This document shows, one piece after another, positions 1 through 9,331 of a stretch of 64,000 nt of DNA. The stretch spans positions 55,172 through 119,171 of the forward strand of contig CAVPTI010000022.1 in NCBI GenBank assembly GCA_963708775.1, given 5' to 3'. The stretch comes from JAGVSR01 sp963708775. GTDB lineage: Bacteria > Pseudomonadota > Alphaproteobacteria > Rhizobiales > Hyphomicrobiaceae. The number at the start of each line of letters is the position of its first letter. Positions within the stretch are counted from its first letter, which is position 1. A program made the translations under genes and the position numbers. Under the pieces are notes generated by a model. It was not told where the DNA came from. It saw only the letters and a list, made by a program, of their open reading frames with translations, and did not search any database.

Positions 1-1367
1 CGGCCGCCGAATTCGGCAATGTCGTCGGCCGCGTCTCCTTCTTCGTCAACGCCGGCATGCGCTTCATCACCGAGATGTGCAAGATGCGCGCATTCACGGA
101 GCTTTGGGACGAGATCACGCGCGAACGCTACGGTGTCACCGACGCTAAGAACCGCTACTTCCGCTACGGTGTGCAGGTCAACTCGCTCGGCCTCACCGAG
201 CCGCAGCCCGAAAACAACGTCTACCGCATTCTCCTCGAGATGCTGGCCGTCACGCTGTCGAAGAACGCCCGCGCCCGCGCCGTGCAGCTTCCCGCCTGGA
301 ACGAAGCGCTGGGCTTGCCGCGTCCGTGGGATCAGCAGTGGTCGCTGCGCATGCAGCAGATCCTCGCCTACGAAACCGACCTACTGGAATATGGCGACAT
401 CTTCGATGGCTCGACCGAGATCAAGCGCAAGGTCGATGAGCTGAAGGAACAGGCGAAGTCCGAACTCAAGACCATCGAAGCCATGGGCGGCGCGGTCTCC
501 GCGATCGATTACATGAAGCGCCGCCTCGTCGAGAGCGGCACCAACCGTTTCTCCGGCATCGAAACGGGCGAGCAGATCGTCGTCGGCGTCAACAAATGGC
601 TCGAAACAGAACCATCGCCGCTCACCACCGGCGAAGGCTCGATCATGGTCGTCGATCCCGCCGTTGAGGCCGAACAAATTGAAAAACTGAAGGCCTGGAA
701 GGCGAACCGCGATAATGCCGCCGCATCCGCTGCTCTGGCCGAAGTCGAGCGCGCGGCCAAGGAAGGCCGCAACATCATGGAACCGTCGATTGCTGCCGCG
801 AAAGCCGGCGTCACGACGGGCGAGTGGGGCATGGCCCTGCGCCGGATCTTCGGCGAATACCGCGCGCCCACGGGCGTCGCCCAGGCCGCAGCCCAACGCG
901 ACGGCGCCGGCCTCGATACCGTCCGCGCATCCGTCGATGCCGTGTCCGCCAAACTCGGCCGCCGGATCAAATTCCTCGTTGGCAAGCCCGGCCTCGACGG
1001 TCACTCCAACGGCGCCGAGCAGATCGCCGTGCGGGCCCGCGATGTCGGTATGGAAGTCGTGTACGAGGGCATCCGCCTGACGCCAGCCCAGATTGTCCGC
1101 GCGGCGGGCGACGAAGCCGTCCACGTCGTCGGCCTGTCGATCTTGTCCGGCAGCCACGTGCCGCTGGTGAAGGAAGTCATCGAGCGCATGCGCAAGGACG
1201 GCCTCGCCGATGTCCCGCTTATCGTCGGCGGCATCATTCCGCCGGAAGACGAGAAGACCTTGAAGGCGTTCGGCGTCGCCGCTGTTTACACGCCGAAGGA
1301 CTTCCAGCTGAACGACATCATGGCCGACATCGTCCGCCTCGTGGACACCAACGCCAAGGCGGCTTGA
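1..1367 (+). CDS. meaA: Ethylmalonyl-CoA mutase, C-terminal part (5' end outside window)
   Basis: Adenosylcobalamin-dependent mutase converting (2R)-ethylmalonyl-CoA to (2S)-methylsuccinyl-CoA in the ethylmalonyl-CoA pathway for C2 and C1 assimilation. The frame is open from base 3, so the start lies upstream; about 455 residues of a roughly 660-residue family are present. The end of the substrate barrel is followed by an acidic linker and a C-terminal B12-binding domain with the base-off motif KPGLDGHSNG (DxHxxG, His ligating cobalt) and a GGIIPPED loop. The barrel end and C-terminus resemble the Ecm/MeaA subfamily more than ordinary methylmalonyl-CoA mutase; this subfamily call is from memory of the family. 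With the serine-glyoxylate aminotransferase at 48-49 kb it points to a serine-cycle methylotroph. Confidence 0.88.
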   Translation, partial: AAEFGNVVGRVSFFVNAGMRFITEMCKMRAFTELWDEITRERYGVTDAKNRYFRYGVQVNSLGLTEPQPENNVYRILLEMLAVTLSKNARARAVQLPAWNEALGLPRPWDQQWSLRMQQILAYETDLLEYGDIFDGSTEIKRKVDELKEQAKSELKTIEAMGGAVSAIDYMKRRLVESGTNRFSGIETGEQIVVGVNKWLETEPSPLTTGEGSIMVVDPAVEAEQIEKLKAWKANRDNAAASAALAEVERAAKEGRNIMEPSIAAAKAGVTTGEWGMALRRIFGEYRAPTGVAQAAAQRDGAGLDTVRASVDAVSAKLGRRIKFLVGKPGLDGHSNGAEQIAVRARDVGMEVVYEGIRLTPAQIVRAAGDEAVHVVGLSILSGSHVPLVKEVIERMRKDGLADVPLIVGGIIPPEDEKTLKAFGVAAVYTPKDFQLNDIMADIVRLVDTNAKAA

Positions 1368-1381
1368 GGAAAACACGAAAC

Positions 1382-1732
1382 ATGCGCGAAGAAACCCGCC
1401 TCAAGTTCGAGCGCGAAGTGCGCAAGCAATGGATCAAGCGCGGCGCTTATGCCGTCGGCGGCCTCGTCGTCGTTGCGGCGCTCGCCTGGTTCACGAATTT
1501 GGACGCCCATGTCGAGAAGCGCGAAGTGGCCGGCGTCGTGGAAAGCGTGTTGCCTATCCAGGGTGGCTCCACGCAGGCCATTCAGAACGGCCTCAACGTG
1601 GACGTGAAGCTGGATGATGGGCGCCACGCCCACGTCATGGCCCTGAAAACGACCCACCCCGAAGTCGGCGCCCGTATCGCCATCGTCGAGCACGTCCACT
1701 GGTCGGGCCGCACGACCTTCAGCTGGAAATAA
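1382..1732 (+). CDS. Small single-span membrane protein, function unknown
   Basis: 116 residues starting 15 bases after the mutase stop, so probably cotranscribed with it. A charged N-terminus (MREETRLKFEREVRKQ) is followed by one hydrophobic segment at about residues 20-38 and a soluble C-terminal domain of about 75 residues rich in Val, His and Gly. The C-terminal part reads like a small beta-barrel domain with alternating hydrophobics, but I do not recognise a named family. An extracytoplasmic location for the C-terminal domain is inferred from the positive N-terminus. Confidence 0.7.
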   Translation: MREETRLKFEREVRKQWIKRGAYAVGGLVVVAALAWFTNLDAHVEKREVAGVVESVLPIQGGSTQAIQNGLNVDVKLDDGRHAHVMALKTTHPEVGARIAIVEHVHWSGRTTFSWK

Positions 1733-1809
1733 TCCTGGCCGTCGTTGACGGTCACAACCCTGTGCGGTTAAGTGCGCCGCTCGCAAGCCCGAACGGGGCC
1801 AAGCGAAAA

Positions 1810-1897
1810 GCCTCAGTGGCGGAACGGTAGACGCGGCAGACTTCAAAATCTGCTATCTGCAAGGATGTGGGGGTTCGAAGTCCCTCCTGAGGCACCA
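1810..1897 (+). tRNA. tRNA-Leu (CAA after allowing for one extra base in each of two loops)
   Basis: Class II tRNA with a 7-bp acceptor stem (1810-1816 with 1887-1893), discriminator A and encoded CCA, a leucine-type D arm (TGGCGGAA...GGTAGACGC) and a long variable arm. The anticodon stem GCAGA/TCTGC encloses an 8-base loop CTTCAAAA, and the T stem GGGGG/CCCTC encloses an 8-base loop TTCGAAGT. Both loops are normally 7 bases. Removing one T from the first gives CTCAAAA (anticodon CAA, Leu); removing one A from the second gives TTCGAGT. If the 8-base anticodon loop were real, the decoding would be ambiguous (TCA or CAA). Confidence 0.75.
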
Positions 1898-2024
1898 CAC
1901 GATAGAGGCGAAACAGACCTGCGGCCCGGTCGCGACAGCCTTCCGCCTCATTCCACGCCGGACAACCCCTCACGTTGCGGTGCTTTCCCGGATTGTGGTA
2001 CCGGAGGTTTCCGCGGAGGCCCTG

Positions 2025-3170
2025 ATGCGCGTATCGACCACTCTGGCTGCCATTCTGCTCGCGACGCTCGCTGTCGCGCGCGCGGCTCATGCCGGCCCTG
2101 CGCTCCTATTCGATGCCTCTGACGGCAAAATTCTCTATGCCGAGGAAATGGACGACCAGTGGCACCCCGCGTCGCTGACCAAAATCATGACCGCTTATAT
2201 GGTCTTCAAGGCCATTAAAGCCGGTAAAATCCGCCTCGATGACAAGGTCGTCTGCACAGAACTCGCCAACCAGCAGCCTCCGTCAAAAATCGGCCTCCCT
2301 GTCGGCGGTGAACTCACGGTTGAGTTGGCCCTTCAGGCTCTCATTGTAAAATCCGCCAACGACGTGGCCGTCATGCTGGCTGAGAAGATCTCTGGCTCTG
2401 AACTCCAGTTTGTCGCCGACATGAACGCCACCGCCCGCGAACTCGGCATGACTCGAACGCAGTTTTCCAACGCCAATGGGCTTCCGGCTTTCGGTCAGGT
2501 CACCACCGCCCGAGATCTGGCGAAACTCGCCCGTGCCGTTTCTGCCGAGTTTCCCGAGTATTCGCCGTACTGGGCGATGACGCAGATGCGGATCGGAAAA
2601 ATCCGCCTGTCCTCCCACAACGGCCTCCTCAAAACCTTTGAGGGCGCTGATGGCCTGAAGACCGGCTTCATCTGCGACAGCGGCTTCAACGTGGTCGCCA
2701 GCGCCACCCGTGATGGCCGTCGGCTGATGGCGGTGGTCCTGGGCGAGCCCTCCGGCAGTGACCGCAACGTCCGCGCCGCGAGCCTGCTCGAGCATGGCTT
2801 CCAGCAGCTGGGCTGGAAGCAGATCTTCAATCAGGCAACCATCGACAATCTGCCCGTGCCGCCCGACGCCCGCGGCCCGATCAGCGTCCGCTCCACCATC
2901 CAGTCGTGGGATTGCGGCAACGGCAAGCGCAACCCCGCCGTCGAAGCCCGCCGCGAGCGCATCAAGGCCGCCAAGGCAAAGCGCGAAAAGACCAAGAAGT
3001 CAGCCGCCGAGAAGAGCGCGCTTGGGGGCGCCAAGCCCGGCGCAGAGGTCGGCAATCCTCCATCTGGGACACCGGCGGCAAAAAAGCCGTCCGCAGCTGG
3101 CACACCGGGAGCGTCGGCACCGGTTAAGCAATCACCTGCCTTGCCCGGATCCGCGTCCGCAGCGCCCTGA
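2025..3170 (+). CDS. dacA: D-alanyl-D-alanine carboxypeptidase (DacA/PBP5-6 family)
   Basis: Periplasmic serine DD-carboxypeptidase trimming the terminal D-Ala of peptidoglycan stem peptides. The start at 2025 follows a GCGGAGG ribosome site and gives a signal peptide ending near residue 23 (AAHA/GP). All three penicillin-binding motifs are present: SLTK at residues 50-53 (nucleophile Ser50), SAN at 110-112 and KTG at 212-214. The last 80 residues are Lys/Ala/Pro-rich and disordered instead of forming the usual PBP5 beta domain and amphipathic anchor, so membrane attachment may differ. It stands alone downstream of the tRNA. Confidence 0.9.
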   Translation: MRVSTTLAAILLATLAVARAAHAGPALLFDASDGKILYAEEMDDQWHPASLTKIMTAYMVFKAIKAGKIRLDDKVVCTELANQQPPSKIGLPVGGELTVELALQALIVKSANDVAVMLAEKISGSELQFVADMNATARELGMTRTQFSNANGLPAFGQVTTARDLAKLARAVSAEFPEYSPYWAMTQMRIGKIRLSSHNGLLKTFEGADGLKTGFICDSGFNVVASATRDGRRLMAVVLGEPSGSDRNVRAASLLEHGFQQLGWKQIFNQATIDNLPVPPDARGPISVRSTIQSWDCGNGKRNPAVEARRERIKAAKAKREKTKKSAAEKSALGGAKPGAEVGNPPSGTPAAKKPSAAGTPGASAPVKQSPALPGSASAAP

Positions 3171-3223
3171 CGAAGTCATTGACTCCGTGAGAGATTTACC
3201 CTGACGGGTCTGCCCGCGCGCAG

Positions 3224-3246
3224 AGCCATTTGGTTTGGCTTTTTTC
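3224..3246 (+). terminator. Possible Rho-independent terminator after dacA
   Basis: A short stem AGCCA/TGGCT with a 7-base loop is followed by a run of six T residues about 55 bases after the dacA stop. The stem is only 5 bp, so it is weak. Confidence 0.4.
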
Positions 3247-3296
3247 TTGCTCTCCATCCCCGGACACAAAGGAAACAGCCAAGAAAGACTGCCCGC

Positions 3297-3530
3297 ATGC
3301 TGACCGGATGGCACCCTGAAGAGGATCCCACCCCAACCCCTCGTGACGTTGAATTCATGGCCGCCGTCCTTGAGGGTCGCCACGGCTGGCTCGCAGCCGA
3401 TGTGGCCGACTTCTTCGCCACATACCACAGCCAGCATGGTGACACCGGCCGCTCCTGGGCCTGGGCGGGCGTCGCCGAAATTGTCCGTCAGCGGGCTGTC
3501 CAACGCATCGAGCAAGCCGAGGCTTTTTAA
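3297..3530 (+). CDS. Small acidic protein, function unknown
   Basis: 77 residues with a composition typical of a real small soluble protein: a Trp/Pro/Glu N-terminus (MLTGWHPEEDPTPTPRD), two likely helices and a Trp-rich middle (TGRSWAWAGVAEIVRQR). No signal peptide or membrane segment. No strong ribosome site is visible, so the start is uncertain. No family recognised. It is bounded by a weak terminator upstream and the flippase gene downstream. Confidence 0.5.
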   Translation: MLTGWHPEEDPTPTPRDVEFMAAVLEGRHGWLAADVADFFATYHSQHGDTGRSWAWAGVAEIVRQRAVQRIEQAEAF

Positions 3531-3597
3531 CGAATCCCTTAATCCGATCCTAGGCCGGCTCCGCTAGTCATGGATCGGCGGGCTTTGCCCCCTAGCC

Positions 3598-5023
3598 GTG
3601 AGCCCCCGGGCAAGAGCGCCCGCACCGCCTCCAACCCGGACCGCCGCTGTGATTGCAAAAGCCCGGATAGTGCTCTCGGAGTTCGCCAGCGGACATAGCG
3701 ATCGCGCCCGCACACAGCGCGACGCCGCGGCAGCTTTCGGGCTGCGGGTCGCCAGCGCCGCCCTGCTTTATGTCACCCAGGTCGTCATGGCCCGCTGGAT
3801 CGGGAGCCACGACTACGGCATTTACGTCTTCGTCTGGACCTGGGTCCTGCTTCTGGGCGGCATCACGCACCTTGGCCTCAACGCGGCCATGATGCGCCTG
3901 CTGCCAGAATACAACGAACACGGTCACCTCGACCGCTATCGTGCCCTGGTGCGCGGCGGCCGCCTCTTCGCGCTGGGTGCCGGCACCCTACTCGCCGCCA
4001 CCGGTATGGCCGGACTTTACCTCTTCGGCGATCACCTCACTCATGCCTATGTGCTACCCGCCTATCTAGCACTCGTATGCGTCCCGCTGTTCGCGCTAAC
4101 TGAAGTGCAGGACGGGATTGGACGCGGCCAAGCATGGATCTGGATCGGCCTCCTGCCGCCGTACGTTCTGCGTCCGGCTCTCGTTCTCGCCGCCATGACT
4201 GCCGCTTGGCAGGCTGGAACTCCCGATGACGGCCACCACTGCCGTCGGCGCCGCGATCGTCGCCACCTGGGGCGCCGCTATTGTCCAGACGCTGATGCTG
4301 AACCACAAACTCAACGACGTCATCACAGCCGGCCCACGCGCCTACGACTTTCGCGGCTGGTTCGCCGTCTCCGTGCCGCTCGTCGTCGTCGCCGCCGCCG
4401 AGTTGATGCTGCAGAACACCGACATTCTCGTGGTCTCAAAGTATATGACGCCGACCGACGTCGCGATCTACTTCGCCTCCGCGAAGACCATGAGCCTCAT
4501 CATGTTCGTACACTATGCGGTCGGCAGCGCCGTCGCCAATCGCTTCGCGGCTCTGAACGCTCGCGGCGACACGCAGCAGCTGCGCGTCTTCGTGCGCGAC
4601 GCGGTGAATTGGACATTCTGGCCATCGCTCGCCGGCGCGCTCGTCATTCTCGCGCTGGGAAAGCCGCTGCTCTGGCTCTTTGGGCCGCAATTCGAAGCAG
4701 GCTATCCGGTCATGTTCATCTTGGTCGTCGGCTTTCTCTTCCGCTCCTCGTTCGGGCCGGCGGAAGTGCTGCTGTCGATGCTAGGCGAGCATCAGGTCTG
4801 CGCCGCCGTACTGATCGTGTCGGCGCTTTTGAATGTGGCGCTCAACTTCGCGCTTGTGCCGCCGTTCGGGCTGGTCGGAGCAGCGGTCGCCACGTCCATA
4901 TCGCTCGCCACCGCCGCGCTGATGAATTATGTCGTCGCCCGCCGCAGGCTGGAGATCGAGATCGCAATCTGGCGCAATCTGCCCACGAGCGTGTTCACGC
5001 CGAAACCCGACCCACTCGTCTAA
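3598..5023 (+). CDS. Wzx/MATE-type polysaccharide flippase, frame broken once
   Basis: Multi-span inner-membrane protein of the MOP superfamily, expected to flip lipid-linked saccharides or a related lipid. The N-terminal half (about 205 residues) shows helices such as AAFGLRVASAALLYVTQVVM and the typical RWIGSHDYGIYVFVWTW opening. At about 4205-4226 the frame changes by one extra base, in or near a CCC run in GGAACTCCCGATG, and the C-terminal half continues from 4226 with further helices and the family hallmark LNVALNFALVPPFGLVGAA. Together they give about 475 residues, the normal length. Without the break it would be intact; the alternative downstream reading of the first frame is Arg-rich nonsense. 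Substrate cannot be told from sequence and no glycosyltransferases are adjacent. Confidence 0.8.
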
Positions 5024-5029
5024 AGCGCA

Positions 5030-5680
5030 TCACATCGGCGACGCGACGACCAGCGTCCAGAACGATTTGAACTCCGTTTTGGGATCCTGCACCAGCGCCA
5101 GCCCCATCTCCGATGCATCGGCCAACAGCAGGTTTTTGTTGTGGCCCGGGCTGGCCTTCCAACCGCGCATCACTTCCTGAAAATCGATCTGCCCGGTACC
5201 GACATTTTCGGCCGCGAGCCGAGCCTTATAGCCAGTCCGCTTCACGCGGTCCCAAGGGTTGGACCCATCCGAGCCATAGTGGGAAATGCGATCCCACTTC
5301 GACAAATCCCGCGAGTGCGCCTTCGCCGCTTCCGTCAGTTCCGCATTGAGCTTCAGCGGCTTCAACTTCTTGTCACGGCGATACTGATTGATGATGTCGC
5401 GCGCCTTCTCCGGGTCCAGCGCCGTTGTTGAATAGTCCCGGTCGGAGAGCATGCCTTTGGTGGCGTTCTCATAAGTCCCGCGCGGGGCTTTGTCGTCGAG
5501 ACGCGCAACCTGCGTCGGCCGGTTTGCTGCAGGTTCACCACCGAGCGCAACGCTCGGCGTGGGCCGCTTGGAGACGGCTGCGGTCTGATCCTCGGCAAAG
5601 CCAGACGATATCGACCCGCTGTTCAGGCTGCAGGCCGTTAGACCGATGGCGGCAACGGCCGCGATCGTGACGCGTAACAT
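5030..5680 (-). CDS. CAP/SCP-domain lipoprotein (YkwD-like)
   Basis: 216-residue predicted lipoprotein. The start at 5680 is preceded by GGAGTTAGGA and opens a lipoprotein signal ending in the lipobox LTAC. A low-complexity linker of about 65 residues leads to a C-terminal CAP (cysteine-rich secretory/PR-1) domain. CAP features visible are the AHSRDL and SHYG histidines, AENVG and the HNKNLL helix. Bacterial YkwD-like CAP proteins are secreted or outer-membrane-linked, with mostly unknown roles. It converges on the flippase gene with 6 bases between the stops. Confidence 0.85.
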   Translation of the reverse strand: MLRVTIAAVAAIGLTACSLNSGSISSGFAEDQTAAVSKRPTPSVALGGEPAANRPTQVARLDDKAPRGTYENATKGMLSDRDYSTTALDPEKARDIINQYRRDKKLKPLKLNAELTEAAKAHSRDLSKWDRISHYGSDGSNPWDRVKRTGYKARLAAENVGTGQIDFQEVMRGWKASPGHNKNLLLADASEMGLALVQDPKTEFKSFWTLVVASPM

Positions 5681-6094
5681 GATCCTAACTCCCGCCAAAT
5701 GACGCGCGGTACACCGTCTAACCATCGCAGAGACCCGTTAACCGCCCGTTAATGGTAAACAGAGCTCGAAGCCGGCGCCGAAAACCTGACGACGGCCTCT
5801 GTCTTCGTTCCGCACATTCTGGCGCGACCTGCCCTCGACACCTGAAGCAAATTTAGGCTTGCGATGGTGTCCCGAATTTGGCGCTGGCGGGGCAAACTTC
5901 AGATCGCCGTCGAGCATTTTTCCATGAATTCATCTGCAACTTGAGTCCAAAACCGTGTCCGGATGGACTCAGGTCCGCAGGTCCAGCGACCGCGAGCGGC
6001 CCCCGCCCCTTCCAACCGCTTCGTTTCTCTCGCAGAGTTTTCGACCAATGGCCGGTGATTCGCGCGTCCGGACAGCATGAGGGAGGCCCAACCC
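5681..6094. other. Intergenic region, no gene seen
   Basis: About 410 bases between the divergent CAP lipoprotein and the accessory ATPase module. I see no convincing coding frame, RNA fold or clear promoter box. It must hold promoters for both flanking genes. Confidence 0.4.
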
Positions 6095-7237
6095 ATGCCT
6101 GCACGTGCCGGCGAGGCGGTAATTGATTCCGCCCGCGACGCCGTTGTCGGACCTGTAGAGACGTTGCTCCTCGCGCGCATCGCGTGCGAAGGCGGAGCCA
6201 CGCGCAGTGATTTGGCGCGCGATTCCGGCGCACTCCTCCAACACAGGCTCTCACCCGCCGAAGTGCGCGCCGCTGTCGATTCTGGCGTTGCGGCCCTTAT
6301 CCAGCGGGGGTTCGCCATCGAAACTCGCGGCCGGCTTTCGGCAACCGAGGCGGGCACGGAGGCGGCAGGCAGCTTTACCGAAACCGGATCATTGCCGCTG
6401 GCGGACTGGGATCAGGTCCGTGACATGGCGCTCGTCGCCAAGGCGCTTGGCCTCGGCCGCGAACCAGCGTCGCGCAAGAAGTCGCTCGCGCGCCCGGAAG
6501 GACTGCGCACGGCGATCCTGCAGACCACCTACGGTCTCAAAGGAAAGAAAAACATCCCCGACGCCAAGCTGCGCGCGCAACTGGCGCTGGTCGCGCTGGA
6601 GCGCGCCTTCGGCAACAAGATAAAAGCCGGCTTTGCCAAGGGCGCCGGTCTGCCGTCGAAAGCTGCCCGCACGCTCGCTGGACAGCTGGCCTCTTCGCCG
6701 CGCGAATTTGCAACAGACGCAAAGCTCATTGCGCAATTGGCTGCCGATGCCGTCGGCGCGGCTCAAACTGATCCCGACGTTGTACGCTTGGCGCTCCTGC
6801 GCCGCATGATGACCCAACTGCTCGACGCGCAGCCGCAAGCTGAGATCCGCGCCGCAAGGCCCACAGCCGCGCAACCTATCCAGCCGCCGCGTCTGGTCGA
6901 TCGGGTGGCCAACGACCGCAAGCCCGCCAACGGACCGCCCCCGCGTCCGGGCCTGGAGGATTTCTCGGCCGCCGTCAAACGCGCGGCTGCAAAGTCTGCG
7001 CACGGTTGGCCGGCAAAAGCGTTTATATCAAGGGTCTGGGATGCGATTCGCGTCGAGCACGAGATTTGGGCTCTATCCGAGATCGAGTTCAAGAGCATGC
7101 TCATCGAAGCGCATCGGCGGGGTGCGCTGGCGCTCGCAAACGCAGACCTGAGAAGCAAAGATTTGCGCGACGATATCGAGCGGTCGGCAACGCCTGACCG
7201 CAATACCGTCTGGCATTACGTCCGCATTGAGGAATGA
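6095..7237 (+). CDS. Helix-rich protein with winged-helix-like ends, partner of the downstream dual ATPase
   Basis: 380 residues; the start at 6095 is preceded by GGGAGG at good spacing. No signal or membrane segment. The N-terminal 90 residues (VETLLLARIACEGGATRSDL...) look like a winged helix-turn-helix, the centre is Lys/Arg/Ala-rich helix, then a disordered Pro-rich linker (PPPRPG) and a C-terminal 95-residue domain (FISRVWDAIRVEHEIWALS ... NTVWHYVRIEE). That C-terminal pattern recalls winged-helix adaptor domains seen beside large ATPases; this is inference from pattern only. It sits 16 bases before the ATPase gene, so the two form an operon. It could be a DNA-binding or docking subunit. 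Family not recognised. Confidence 0.75.
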   Translation: MPARAGEAVIDSARDAVVGPVETLLLARIACEGGATRSDLARDSGALLQHRLSPAEVRAAVDSGVAALIQRGFAIETRGRLSATEAGTEAAGSFTETGSLPLADWDQVRDMALVAKALGLGREPASRKKSLARPEGLRTAILQTTYGLKGKKNIPDAKLRAQLALVALERAFGNKIKAGFAKGAGLPSKAARTLAGQLASSPREFATDAKLIAQLAADAVGAAQTDPDVVRLALLRRMMTQLLDAQPQAEIRAARPTAAQPIQPPRLVDRVANDRKPANGPPPRPGLEDFSAAVKRAAAKSAHGWPAKAFISRVWDAIRVEHEIWALSEIEFKSMLIEAHRRGALALANADLRSKDLRDDIERSATPDRNTVWHYVRIEE

Positions 7238-7253
7238 GCGCTTCTGTTCATGA

Positions 7254-8786
7254 ATGAGCGCTGAGGGTATGGGTCGTATGGGTTTGATCGCGAAAAGCAC
7301 TGTGAACGAAGAACCGAGAGATTGGGCAGCCGATGAGCTGGCGCATGCCTTCGAGCATTCGATCACGTGGGAAGACGATATCTGGCGCGCGGACCCTGTT
7401 GACGTGGGCGAGGTGCACTCGAAAGCGCGATTGAAATTTGCCGAAACGCTGCGGTCTGTCGCGTCGGGCAAGGGCGGCGCCAATCAGGCCCGCATTCTGC
7501 TGTTCCATGGACAGTCTGGCGCCGGCAAGACGCATCTTCTGCGCGCACTCCGCACGTCGTCCCATCGTACGGGCGGAGCCTACTTCGGCTATGCGCAGAT
7601 GACGCCCGACATCTCCAATTATGCCGACTATTTCCTGCGCCGGCTCGTTCATTCGCTTGAAAAATCCTATGACCCCGACACGCCCGGCGAGAGTGGCCTG
7701 ACGCGCCTGACGACGAAGCTCGTCTCCGACAGCGCCGTGCTCCCGGCGAAGGACCTGGAACAACTGCGCGAAGCAGCCCTCGACGAGGACGAACTTGCGC
7801 GGCTGGTCTTGAAACTCGCCGACGACATCGTCGCCGCGCCCAAGCTCGCCAATGAAGACCTCGACATCAACATCGTGCGCGCATTGCTCTATATGGAGCG
7901 CCGGGACCCGCGCATCGATCAGCGCATCCGGCAGTATCTCAACGGCCGTCAGCTGACGCCGCTCGCGCATCAGGCTGTCGCGGCCCTCGATCCCAACACG
8001 GGCGAGGACCGCGCCTTCGAGATCATCACCTCGCTCGGCAAACTGATATGGACCGTCGAAAAGTCGGCGCTCGTCTTCGCCATCGATCAGGTGGAGGATC
8101 TGCGTTTCTTCGACGACGCGGAAGAACGCTTCCAGAAAGCGGTGCGCGACCTCATTCAGATCGCCAACCGCCTGACCAATGCGATCGTCATCATCTCGTG
8201 CCTCGATGATTTCTACGGTCAGGTTCGCGGTGCCTTGCCCCAGTCCTATCTCGACCGCATCGAGAAATCGGGTCCCGTCGCACTCCTGGAAAGCCGCACG
8301 CCGGAAGAAGCGCGCCTCATCATCGCGCGCCGTCTCCAACATGAAGCGGAGGCGAAGGCGGCAGGGCTCGCGTATCCCGATCCGACGCAGTTCTTTGGAC
8401 CACAGTTCTTCGAGGAATTCGGCGGCCTCTCGACCCGCCGCCTTCTGGAGCATGCCCAGTCGCGGCTGCGCGAAAAAGTCAGCGGCGAACCCGAGGATCG
8501 CGAAGAAGAGGCCGGCGGCAGCTGGGCCTCCACGCTCGCTTCCGTTCTCGGAAATATCTTTGGCGACGGCGACACGTCGACGAAATCTGCAACCGGAGCG
8601 GCGCCTCGATTATCGCGAGATGTGGGAGCGCTTCCAGAACGCGTCCGAGGCGGAAATTCCCTCCGACGATCAGGAACTGCTCGACATCCTCACCGCCGGT
8701 CTTCAACTCGCCAAGGACGAGTGGGCGGGCGACGTTGTGCTGGCCACTCAACCGTCTGGATTTGTCCGACGATGTGCCCGCGATAG
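7254..8786 (+). CDS. AAA+ ATPase: N-terminal part of a large dual-ATPase protein (frame broken)
   Basis: First part of a protein that probably spans 7254-10681 (about 1140 residues). A P-loop ATPase domain is clear: Walker A GQSGAGKT at residues 86-93, Walker B ALVFAIDQVEDL near 271-283, a sensor-1-like strand IVIISCLDDF and a helical lid (EEARLIIARRLQHEAEAK). Strong family-like sequence ends near 8590; the remaining in-frame residues to 8786 are Arg-rich nonsense, while the true continuation lies one frame over (LQPERRLDYREMWERF). Deleting one A of AAA near 8583 restores the frame. A start at 7278 (MGLIAKST), ten bases after GAGGG, is more likely than 7254. The nearest analogues are DnaA/Cdc6-type or BREX-like cytoplasmic ATPases, but I cannot name a family. 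Confidence 0.75.
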   Translation: MSAEGMGRMGLIAKSTVNEEPRDWAADELAHAFEHSITWEDDIWRADPVDVGEVHSKARLKFAETLRSVASGKGGANQARILLFHGQSGAGKTHLLRALRTSSHRTGGAYFGYAQMTPDISNYADYFLRRLVHSLEKSYDPDTPGESGLTRLTTKLVSDSAVLPAKDLEQLREAALDEDELARLVLKLADDIVAAPKLANEDLDINIVRALLYMERRDPRIDQRIRQYLNGRQLTPLAHQAVAALDPNTGEDRAFEIITSLGKLIWTVEKSALVFAIDQVEDLRFFDDAEERFQKAVRDLIQIANRLTNAIVIISCLDDFYGQVRGALPQSYLDRIEKSGPVALLESRTPEEARLIIARRLQHEAEAKAAGLAYPDPTQFFGPQFFEEFGGLSTRRLLEHAQSRLREKVSGEPEDREEEAGGSWASTLASVLGNIFGDGDTSTKSATGAAPRLSRDVGALPERVRGGNSLRRSGTARHPHRRSSTRQGRVGGRRCAGHSTVWICPTMCPR

Positions 8787-9331
8787 ATCTCGTCATCCGT
8801 CATAAGAAGACGGGCCACGCTGCAGAAGCGCGCGTGTTCCTCTGTAACCGAAAGACCCAAGGCGGCGGCCTCAAGCGTCAGCTCGATAAGGTGCTGTCAT
8901 CGATGGCCGGCAAGGCGTGCTTCATGCTGCGCGCCTCCGATTTCCCGCCCAATCGGCAAGAACCAGACCGCGCAGGCCATGCGCAAATTCCGCGAGAATG
9001 GCGGCCGTCAGATCATCGTGCCGATACCCGAGTGGGAGCGCATCATGACGGTGCGCGAATTCCACGCCCACTATCGCCAAGACCCCGGGTTCACGACATG
9101 GTTCGAGGATGCGCGCCTGCTCTCCAACATCATGGTCGTGATCCAGCTTCTGCGACTTGACCTGCTTGGCCGCAGCATTCCCCGCACGCCCAAGTCTGAC
9201 GAGACCAAATCCGCGCGCGCGTCGCAGCGCCGGCAACGGATACCGCATCGCCGCCGCAATCCGTCATCGAAGCGACACCTGCGACCCCCGGCGGCTGGAC
9301 AGCCGGCTGGGCCGATGGTGAGCCCGAGACG
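8590..9331 (+). pseudogene. Middle region of the dual-ATPase protein, read in three frames
   Basis: Continuous protein-like sequence linking the two ATPase domains, in successive frames: about 8590-8750 (REMWERFQNASEAEIPS, LAKDEWAGDVVLA), about 8750-8950 (RLDLSDDVPAIDLVIRHKK, LCNRKTQGGGLKRQLDK, AGKACFMLR) and about 8950-9200 (GKNQTAQAMRKFRENGG, FTTWFEDARLLSNIMVV), then a Pro/Ala/Thr linker in the frame of the HerA domain from about 9225. Deleting one base near 8750, one C near 8953 (CCGCCCAATC), and one or two bases around the GCGCGCGCG run at 9213-9222 restores one frame. The alternating strand/helix pattern with basic residues suggests a nuclease-like or DNA-binding middle domain, but no catalytic motif is certain. 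Confidence 0.55.

Noticed and set aside
381..1376. 331-codon minus-strand frame antisense to the mutase gene
   Set aside because: A shadow frame arising from strong GC codon bias; the plus strand encodes an unmistakable B12-dependent mutase.
1836..1853. Selenocysteine tRNA, because the loop reads CTTCAAA like tRNA-Sec
   Set aside because: The acceptor stem is 7 bp and not 8, the discriminator is A and not G, and the D arm is of leucine type.
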